Shown here in pieces: positions 57,001 to 64,000 of a stretch of DNA of 64,000 nucleotides. The stretch is from Pristionchus mayeri (taxonomy: Eukaryota > Nematoda > Chromadorea > Rhabditida > Neodiplogasteridae). The notes beneath the pieces were generated by a model. That model did not search any database. It was given only the letters and a program-made list of their open reading frames with translations, and was not told the origin of the DNA. The stretch spans positions 19,260,464-19,324,463 of the forward strand of contig BTRK01000003.1 in assembly GCA_036245805.1 (NCBI GenBank), read 5' to 3'. Position 1 is the stretch's first letter; every line of letters begins with the position of its first letter. The position numbers and the translations under genes were made by a program.

Positions 57001-58629
57001 CTCCAGCATCAATGCCGACCTCTTCTCTGAACAACTGCAAGATGTCGCGATCAGAGTCCCTCCCAGACTCCTGAACCAGGACAAAATTCTTCTTCTGATG
57101 GACATTGCTCGCCCACATCGAGCGAAGATGACCCAGAAGAAAATGGACGAGCTGAAGATCGAGAGGATTCCCCATCCACCGTATTCCCCGGATCTCTCCC
57201 CATGCGACTACCACTGCTTCCGCTCTCTCTCTGACTTCTGCAAAGGAAAGAAGTTCAAGAATCGAGATGAAGTTGTGATGGCTTTCGTGAACTGTTCGGT
57301 CTCGAAGAAACCCGCATTCTGGAAGAGAGGAATCGAGACCCTGCCCAATCGCTGGAGGGAGGTAGTGAGAAAGAAGGGGGCATACATTGGTCACTGAGAA
57401 TTGTAAAGCATTGAATAAAAAATAAAAACAAAAAATTATACGAACTTTACGGACACCCCAATAGTAGAGCACATACTGGTAACAATGCAACAACTCCCCT
57501 GTCCCTACATTGAGTCCCGAAGGAGCTGTGATTTGTTTCTATTTTGTCGGTTTCTGTTTTGTCACCCCCCCCCTCCCCCCGATAAGCGAGGTAAATGGAG
57601 GAGCATGAGAGATGTTTTCAGTTTCCCGTTGATGCTATCGCCCTCAACATTCTTGACTACTTGGAAATTGTAAAATATCCGATGGACCTGAGTGTAATTT
57701 CTTTCTTCTCGTTATCATTATTTTTATTTTAAATATTAAAAAACTAGATGTGTTAGTTTTGTGAATGCTTGCAGACTATAACCGAGAAGCTGCGATCAGG
57801 ACGATACACCCGTCCATCGCAGTTCTGCGATGATATGTGGCTCATGTTCGAGAATGCATGGTTGTACAACAAGAAAACCTCGAAGGTGTACAAGATGACA
57901 TTGAATGTGAGTGACCATAGACTGCAGCATTTGCACTCATTACGAATTAAAATACAAAATTTTATTCCATCCATCATAGTACACACATTATCCTTTGATG
58001 GAGTTTATGGAAGTTACTTCAACCCTTGGCGATTCGTGTTGGCAGTAGGGGCGTTATTGATACTAGATGCATATATAATTATTATTTAATTCATTCATAG
58101 TGGTGTGTGTTTTTAGTTGTCAGAGCTCTTCATCAAGCTGATCGATCCCGTGATGGAGAGTATGGGACAGAGCTGTGGACAGAAGCTCAGATTCATTCCG
58201 CCCACAAATGCCAATAATGTCTGGTGAGTAAAGGGAAAGTATATAAATGAAAATAATGTATGACAATTGCAGTGATACCACATCCGAAGACGGATCCCTA
58301 GGAACGGGTGAAGACGGGGGGAGAATCGCCAACTGGCGTTTTTCTCCTAATCCTGGTCCCGTCCCTACCTTTCCCATCGGAGGCACCAGACACCATCTTC
58401 TTAGCGATTACAATCCCAAGTGAGTATTCTTATTTTTTGTGAATGGTGGGTATAAGTTGCCTGTAACATTTACTCCTAATCATCTTATCATATTGTATGA
58501 TAAAGAATTATTATTATTAATGGTTTTCAGAAACGAGGGGAAAGAAAGATAGAAAAATTTGTGTATTACAGCGCGGTTTTGTCACCGAATGGGGTCATCC
58601 TGCGAGTGGAATGGGCGCAGGAGGGGTAA
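54088..58629 (+). CDS. Gene J: KIX plus bromodomain, CBP/p300-like
   Basis: Exons: 54088-54163 (MSLRDATPDSSDADSSYELI), 54320-54381, 54454-54554, 54712-54847, 54995-55210, 55544-55792, 57622-57693, 57775-57906, 58117-58223, 58273-58419 and 58572-58629. The KIX starts KQWHADVANHFRQYL. Exon 54995-55210 has a duplicated helix-1/helix-2 segment (VFQLVKTAFPCSNPAS, then PKLVKATVPSPDPSS), and the third helix follows (QYVRLVAEKIYKIQQEL). The bromodomain runs from VEMWSHLEPVLTQLH through FPVDAIALNILDYLEIV, MWLMFENAWLYNKKTSKVY and LSELFIKLIDPVMESMG. The acetyl-lysine-binding Asn region (NAWLYN) is kept. The predicted end is TAA at 58627 because exon 11 is out of phase with its KIX reading. Three mobile elements lie in its introns. 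A chromatin-reader role is inferred from CBP/p300; no HAT is present. Confidence 0.7.
55236..55503. mobile_element. Palindromic MITE with internal CAAGTTGTAAAC repeats
   Basis: Left arm CAAGTTGTAAACAAGTGCAA and right arm TTGCACGTGTTTACAACTTG pair over about 85 bases. Between them ACAAGTTGTAAACAAGTAAT-like units recur. It lies in the gene J intron before exon 6. Confidence 0.65.
56220..57461 (+). mobile_element. Complete mariner transposon
   Basis: 1242 bp, with terminal inverted repeats beginning TTGGGGTGTCCGGAAAGTTC and ending in a near-perfect complement. TA duplications lie at 56218-56219 and 57462-57463. It contains one uninterrupted transposase gene and sits in the right part of the MITE. 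Confidence 0.9.
56381..57397 (+). CDS. Mariner transposase, intact
   Basis: 338 residues from the ATG at 56381; a TTG-initiated frame extends slightly upstream but the ATG fits mariner transposases. The N-terminal half has paired helix-turn-helix DNA-binding regions (CYKWFSRFRKGEFGLDDQPR). The catalytic triad is visible: Asp in IIATDEKWI, Asp in LLLMDIARPH and Asp in SPDLSPCDYHCF, with 34 residues between the last two, the D,D34D signature. The usual HDNARPH box reads MDIARPH, a change next to but not in the catalytic Asp. It cuts and pastes at TA sites. The lack of stops and the good terminal repeats suggest a recent, possibly active copy. Confidence 0.9.
   Translation: MDSHLYLRAVLLHYYRLGRSVKEAHSALAQSEGADAPSIPFCYKWFSRFRKGEFGLDDQPRSGRPPSLDQPLVLRTLKRKPMASVRELKKDTGTPRSTVSDILHRSGKKPKLPQVIPHDFSPEQLKNRVQVCRELLHRRSNLRWVNSIIATDEKWITYDHPVRRLQWVDADEKPTPVPKKEEHGKKELLCFFFSVLGPIYWEILAPGSSINADLFSEQLQDVAIRVPPRLLNQDKILLLMDIARPHRAKMTQKKMDELKIERIPHPPYSPDLSPCDYHCFRSLSDFCKGKKFKNRDEVVMAFVNCSVSKKPAFWKRGIETLPNRWREVVRKKGAYIGH
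57945..58095 (-). mobile_element. LINE 3'-end fragment in gene J intron
   Basis: The minus strand contains a diverged copy of the 3' end of LINE copy 2: the shared blocks ATTTTATTCCATCCAT and GGCGATTCGT are followed by GCAGTAGGGG-like sequence. It is a 5'-truncated insertion with no coding capacity. Confidence 0.55.
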
Positions 58630-59261
58630 ACATCCTGAATTGGCATCCTCCCATCCAACCGATGACAAACAAGAACTGGCACGCTGATGTCAGCGGCGAC
58701 CTTCGACACCATCTGGTACTGTACCAATTGTATCGAATTATTAGTGGAATACCTGGCTGGAGGATAAGAGTACGATTGAAGGTGGGGAAGCTGGTGAAGG
58801 CGATGTTCCCCTCTCCCGATCCAGCCGCCATGCATGACCAGAGGATAAAGGATCTCATCCAGTATGCAAGAAAGATCGAGAAGGACATGTTCGAGAATGC
58901 TGATGATAGGGTGAGTGGAGGAGTTTCAGGGAGTAGTGTTAGAATAGATTATTTTAATAATAATTTTATCATGGGATGGTACAGTATTATGGAATAGAGA
59001 TTGCTACATGGAAATGGGAACATGATATTACGATATTACGATGTCATGACTTGATGACAAAGGGAAAACAGGACAATAATTTTTAAGACAGTACGATCTA
59101 CTAGTTTTTGTATAGGGAAGGAGTGAGGGGGATTGATGGTTAATATTCAGGAGGAGTATTACCATCTACTGTCTGAGAAGATCTATAAGATAGAGAAGGA
59201 ATTGCAAGAGAAGAAGCAGAAAAGATTGATTGAATCAAGAGGGAAGGGATTCGAGATCTGA
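58572..59261 (+). pseudogene. Unit K: CBP-type KIX domain without own start
   Basis: Exons 58572-58715, 58782-58910 and 59151-59261 encode a full KIX: NKNWHADVSGDLRHHL, GKLVKAMFPSPDPAAMHDQR, then EEYYHLLSEKIYKIEKEL, ending at TGA 59259. It is the best match in the window to the second KIX of gene F. It follows gene J without a promoter. Splicing from the previous J exon gives the wrong phase and an early stop. It could be expressed by a different splice or by trans-splicing, but more likely it is a broken continuation of J. Confidence 0.6.
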
Positions 59262-59712
59262 TAAACATATTAAAAATACTGATTATTTGTTGCCAAATAT
59301 GCGCATCTATAATTACACCATACATCTCCGAACGCAAAGTCTGACAAATGCCTATTGCCCCGTTCCGTGTATGCTCATTCTCTATGCATGCCTTCATTAA
59401 CACATTTGCCTATCCAGTGAGTGCACTCACACCGACAAAAAGCTCAAGATACCATATTCGATCAGGGCGATAGCCTTGTGTTCTCATCCCGGGAACTCCA
59501 CCAGAGGGCTTCCTCTCGTTACCTCACTCATTGACCCTCGCTCCTATTATGTCTCTCAAGAGATGCCCTCTCACATTTGTGTACTCTCTCTTCCTACCGA
59601 TCGTCTCTGCATAGACCGCGTCGCTTGGGGCGGGGTCACGCACACCAACTAGAGTCACACCAATCCTCAGTCTTCCCTTCCCGTAGTCTCTCGACTGGTC
59701 GACTGGATCAAG
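59262..59712 (+). promoter_or_regulatory. Gene L upstream region (copy of 53620-54087)
   Basis: Homologous along its length to the gene J upstream region, including a GGGGCGGGGTCACGCACACC box about 75 bases before the ATG at 59713. It shows that a unit of about 5.6 kb was tandemly duplicated. Confidence 0.65.
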
Positions 59713-62700
59713 ATGAGTCTTCGTGAATCAACTCCCGACTCTTCCGACCATGATTCCAGCTACGAAATCATCGACGGCTTTCATCTTGGTGTGTGCCTAT
59801 TTTATATCATTAAGATGACAGTGTAACCCTGTCATTAATGATGAAATGGTACCTCAAGGTTCGGGCAACTCTTAGTGTGCTAATTTGAGCTGCGCATATC
59901 GCGAAATGAGAACGGGAGAGAGTTAACCATTTTCAGAGAAATTCGAGCAGTCTCAGCATGGAGCTGAGAGGGATACGACGGGGATGAACTCAGTTAGTGA
60001 AGAACATGGTTATGGGGAGGGAGGGGCTAGATAAAAGCATTGGATAATGGCAAGGGGGTGTATGAGCGTTTGCAGGCAAAGAGCGGAGATGAGTCTTCTC
60101 CCAACCCTGATTACATTTGTTTCTCACCCATTGTCGGACAAGCCGAGATGATCTGCAAGATCCAGAAGGAACTCGAAGAGAAAAGACGGATAGAATCTGT
60201 TGATTCACAACTTCCAAAGAGGGGTCAGAAGCGAGAGTCGACGTCTCCTCCGGGAGCAGAATGCGTGTTCGACGTGACGGAGATGAGGAAGCATCTGGAA
60301 CCAGTGCTTACTATGTTGCACAAGAGTGATTGTTCGATTCCGTTCAAGGTGAGAATGGGAAAGAAGTGGGGATGCATGTGAGACATCTTAAGGTGCCCGT
60401 GGATCCGCTCGCCCTCCACATTCCAGACTACTTCGATATTGTAAAGCAGCCGATGGATCTCAGTGTCAGCCTTTTCTTCTCATATATTTATGAAAGAGTA
60501 TCAGCCAAATTGACTCTAAAATGTGAAAAGAGAGTTGTGTGGTTCACCAAAACCGAATTTTCGTATCTTGAATTTTTTAAAACATCTCAACCAGGCGCCT
60601 AGTTGCTGAGAATCCTTCTTTAAAATTCGTTTGATGCGGTATTTTTTAAGTATTGGTATTGCAGACTATAGAGAATAAGTTTCGATCGGGACGATACACC
60701 AATCCGTGGCAGTTATGTGATGATATGTGGCTCATGTTCGAGAATGCGTGGCTGTACAATAAGAAGCGTACAACTGGTGGGGTGTACAACTACGCAACAC
60801 AGGCAAGTGAAAAGACGAGAATGATTCCATTGCTGCACTTTGCATTACTATCTTCGCCAATAATTCTCGGATAATCACCGTCGAACGACAACCTACAGGA
60901 TGATAACCAAAAAATTTACCCTTTAGCATAGATGAATTTTTATCAGTGTGGGAACGTTCTCTGAGCATACTTTGGAAGGGTACTATTTTTGGTCATCGTC
61001 CGGAAGGTTTTCATCCTACATTATTTCATTCACATTTGCGCATGTTTAGCTGTCGGAGCTCTTCATCGAGCTTATCGATCCCGTGATGGAGACTATGGGA
61101 AACAGCTGTGGGCAGACGCTCAGATTCACTCCGCCCACTAATGTCAATACTGTCTGGGACGGGGAAAAAAGCTTTACTTGGCGTTTTTCTCCCAATCCTG
61201 GTCCCGTCCCTACCTTTCCCATCGTCGGAACCGTGGCCAATGGAGTCGAATCCAATGCGACTGGAGTGACAGAGAGATTGAATGGACCTCTGGTGAATGA
61301 GGAAACAGCCAGTAGCTCGGTCCAGTCATCCACTCCACTCCCGTCCACCTCGGCGAATACTCAGACTCCGAAGAATGAAGAGAAGAGAGAACTGACTCCT
61401 CCTCCTCCTCGCCCTCCTCCTCCCCCGGGAGCTGAATGCGTATTCGACCTGATGGAGATGAGGAAACATCTGAAGCCAGTGCTCACTCAATTGGATCAGT
61501 GTAACGCTTCGCTACCCTTTAAGGTAAGAAAGGGAGAATAGTAGTAGTAGAATAATAGTGAGGCTGAATGTGAAATATTTAAAGGTGCCCGTGGATCCTC
61601 TCGCCCTCAACATTCCTGACTACTTGGATATTGTGCAGCACCCGATGGACCTCAGTGTAAGTCCATTCAAATCACTATCAAATTAATATTCTGATTCATT
61701 ATTTATATTTAATTTATATTTAAAACTGGTCCAAACTGATCGTTGAGCGAGTATTTGTTTGCAGACGATGAATGAGAAGCTTCGATCGGGACGATACAGA
61801 AATCCGTGGCAGTTCTGCGATGATATGTGGCTCATGTTCGAGAATGCATGGCTGTACAACAGGAAGACCTCGAAGGTGTATAACTACACAACACAGGTAA
61901 TTGAAAGCAGCGAGGAGAGTGTCTACTGATGCATTAGCGACACATTGTGTAGTCGAGGTGACGGATATGTGGAATTATCTAGAACCAGTTTGAGAAAACT
62001 ATAACCGAGCTATCAGGTTGTAACATAAGTTTTGTCGCGTCCAATCTCTTATGCATTTTAACCTCAGAAATTCTTCGAATTAATTTAATCTCAATTTCGT
62101 TATTCATCATCAGTGAGGGCCTTCGTACTCTTTCTTACGCGCTTTACTTCAGTCCTGTCAAGGCAGTTGAGGAGGCACATTAGTCAGACAAAGTTGTACA
62201 GAGATAAGGATTAGAAATCATTTTCACGCATCAGCTCTTCTTGAAAAGGATAAATTATGCCGATTTTGTGTGATTTGCGTAAAGTACTACATATGTGCAT
62301 AATTTTGAACCACTCACGGATAATGACAAACGAAAATCGTTCTAGAAATGTAGACGAGTTTGTATAATGTGGATGGTTGGTGACGGTCGCGAAAACTTTC
62401 GCAAGCCGAATTTTCTTCTCAGTAGATATCCAGATCCAAATAGTGGTGGAATATAGTTCACCCAAAGTGGTCAGTGTGCAGACAAAGTTTGGGGTAGATT
62501 GGGTTCTGTTGAGATAAGTGGCTCCATTCAGAACGATGGTATGTAAATTAAACTACTGAAATCGGCACTTTGTTCATATTCCTACCTCGCACACATGTTC
62601 AATATCTGATTTGTTGTGTCCATCCGAACCATAAACCCTTCCCTTACTAGTATCTACTTGGGATAAGTTTGGAAATAAATAGCTTTTGAATGACAATCTT

Positions 62701-63944
62701 TAATTCGAAACACCTAAACTTGCAAATTTTGGTAAAATTGTGCGCGAATTGAATTAATAAAAATTCAAATTTCCCACAAGTGGAGTGTTCTTTCTCTCAC
62801 TTGTTTAATGATAAATTATACCTCCATGAGTGGTAATTGAACGCACTTATGTTAGTCACTGTTGTTGCAATTCTGGATTCAGAAGAGTTGGTCAAGTTGG
62901 CTACGAATCAGCGGCTAACCTTACACTCAGTGAAGTATATCTTTGGTTCCGCTCAACATAGCACCATATCTGGCGTATATTTTGAAAGAGCATTGACGGG
63001 GTATATCACCATGCTGTAGAAGTTTGGTTCATTATTCATCTCTGCGAACTAGCACCCGATCAAACGAATTAATAAAATCTGCACCAAATTTAAATCAGTT
63101 CATATTAATATTTTTCGCATAACCAGCGTGCGCAGTTCAGCTCTACCCTATGGTTTGAATGTGCATGAACACCCCAAACATATACTAGGAGGTCAGGCAT
63201 TGATAATGTTTGAGAAGTATCCTTCATGGAAATATTGTGAACCTCCGAAATGCGACAAAACTTATGTTACAACCTAATACATTGTCGTATGCATTAGCTT
63301 TACTTTTTTTTCAATGTTTAGTTATCGGAGCTCTTCATCAAGCTGATCGATCCCGTGATGGAGAACATGGGCTATTGCTGCGGACAGAAGCGCAGCTTCA
63401 CTCCTCCCACTCTCTTCTGCTACGGAGCATCGATGTGCACGATCGGGAAGGATGAGACATACTACTGGTACGCCCCATCCTTCTCCTCTTCTATCGAGAG
63501 TGGCTGTGCCATAGTGTAGATGGATAGGCGAAATGAAACTTAGGTCGAATGAGAACCAAAAAATTACCACTCTGTAGTATGCATTTGTTCACTATCAAAA
63601 TTTTGTCTGCCAAAGTGCTGGGGGAAAGCAACATTTTTTTAAAATTCGGTAGGTTCTCATCCGTCCTATAACCAGAAAGTGAGTGCAGTCCTTGCAGGTT
63701 CGTGACTAAGTCGAACTCATACGGAGTGACAGTCTCAGAGCGATACACCTACTGTGCCAAGTGTTACGTTACTCTTCCCGAGGAGGGAATCTCAATCTCT
63801 GATGATCCCAACGACAAGAGCAGAATGGTGCTCAAGGAAGACTTCAAGCAGTTCAAGAACGATGTCGTCGAATTGGAGCCATTTGAGACCTGCACGTACT
63901 GCTTCAGGAAATGGCACAAGATCTGCGCCCTCCATGATAAGAAG
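59713..63944 (+). CDS. Gene L: CBP/p300-like with two bromodomains and RING/PHD (continues past window)
   Basis: Exons: 59713-59788 (MSLRESTPDSSDHDSSYEII), 59937-59992, 60076-60348, 60393-60464, 60665-60802, 61050-61523, 61585-61656, 61765-61896, 63322-63467 and 63698-63944, all in phase. Exon 3 joins the SPNPxxICFSPIVGQ segment straight to the end of KIX helix 3 (MICKIQKELEEK), so the KIX is deleted. Bromodomain 1 spans VTEMRKHLEPVLTML to LSELFIELIDPVMETMG; bromodomain 2 spans LMEMRKHLKPVLTQL to LSELFIKLIDPVMENMG, both with NAWLYN. After the second comes the RING/PHD region (YCCGQKRSFTPPTLFCYG, YTYCAKCYVTLPEEG, TYCFRKWHKICALHDK), as in CBP/p300, where the HAT domain follows. CBP/p300 have one bromodomain. 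One intron uses a GC donor (60803). This is the only copy here that may keep the catalytic half. Confidence 0.75.
60893..61022. repeat. Short inverted-repeat element (copy 1)
   Basis: About 130 bp, with ends CCTACAGGATGATAACC and GGTTTTCATCCTAC pairing imperfectly. A relative with AATGAGAACCAAAAAATTACC lies at about 63539-63671. Both are in gene L introns. Confidence 0.45.
62013..63277. mobile_element. Mariner-type element without transposase ORF
   Basis: Terminal inverted repeats of about 28 bp (TYAGGTTGTAACATAAGTTT, then TGTCGC) with TA on both sides (62011-62012 and 63278-63279). The 1265-bp length fits a mariner, but no transposase motif was recognised. It fills most of the gene L intron after bromodomain 2. 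Confidence 0.7.
63539..63671. repeat. Short inverted-repeat element (copy 2)
   Basis: Relative of 60893-61022: ends AGGTCGAATGAGAACC and GGTTCTCATCCGTCCT. Lies in the last complete gene L intron of the window. Confidence 0.45.
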
Positions 63945-64000
63945 GTCAGTGTCTCCTCCTCCTTCTCCGGAGAGCGTCTAATGAGAACAAACCGAATGAG

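Larger units (their letters stand above)
55805..57580. mobile_element. hAT-like MITE (second copy) containing a mariner
   Basis: Same family as 13153-13692 (shared words CATGGTCCAAAATTGAG and GTTTATC). It is flanked by 8-bp repeats GATAAGCG (55797-55804 and 57581-57588). Without the mariner it is about 532 bp. It lies in the gene J intron between bromodomain exons 6 and 7. Confidence 0.85.

Overview
The window is animal genomic DNA. It is most likely from a nematode, and a diplogastrid (Pristionchus-like) worm fits best. Genes are cut into many short exons (often 60-130 bases) with short GT-AG introns ending in TTTCAG. There is an ET-module secreted protein, a nematode-type astacin, a MED15 KIX domain of the MDT-15 type, and many LINE, mariner, MITE, Helitron and LTR elements. 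The species is inference.

The main content is a dispersed and tandem gene cluster built from a small set of reused modules. (1) Seven genes open with a homologous first exon of about 52-76 bases (M-S-L, then an acidic/Ser stretch, then [YF]xx[VLI]-type residues and often Asp) and have similar upstream sequence; most carry a GGCGGAG-type box roughly 70-115 bases before the ATG. (2) Four of them, genes A (minus, 4.3-7.8 kb), B (8.4-11.1 kb), C (11.5-14.8 kb) and D (20.6-23.8 kb), encode long coiled coils, a PDZ-like domain and a C-terminal membrane anchor. Gene E (25.6-27.6 kb) keeps the coiled coil but ends in a glutamine-rich tail. (3) The 35.2-36.2 kb gene carries a MED15-type KIX domain. 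(4) From 48.5 kb to the right edge, genes F, G/H, I, J, K and L carry pieces of transcriptional coactivators: a MED15-type KIX followed by a CBP/p300-type KIX, tandem CBP-type KIX domains, a PDZ gene, KIX plus bromodomain, and finally two bromodomains followed by the RING/PHD region of CBP/p300, running off the window.

Other host genes: a secreted ET-module protein (15.7-18.2 kb, plus) with three tandemly repeated mini-exons; a small membrane protein (24.1-25.0 kb, minus); and an astacin metalloprotease with EGF and CUB-like regions (37.6-47.1 kb, minus). The astacin has a premature stop in the EGF region and a non-canonical Met-turn.

Mobile DNA: two nearly full-length CR1/L2-like LINEs (0-3.9 kb plus, 42.3-46.3 kb minus); a nested LINE / mariner-like / LINE stack (29.6-31.9 kb); an LTR retrotransposon without reverse transcriptase or integrase (32.05-34.9 kb); a Helitron end in an astacin intron; two 0.53-kb hAT-like MITEs with 8-bp target duplications, one inside a coding exon of gene C and one hosting an intact mariner (56.2-57.5 kb); several smaller palindromic MITEs; and two very large inverted repeats (18.5-20.3 and 27.6-29.2 kb).

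The shared first exon resembles an LC3-interacting region of the FUNDC1 type. Together with coiled coils and membrane tails it suggests a possible link to selective autophagy for A-D. The KIX and bromodomain genes read as scrambled copies of cbp-1 and mdt-15. Both ideas are inference from sequence motifs.
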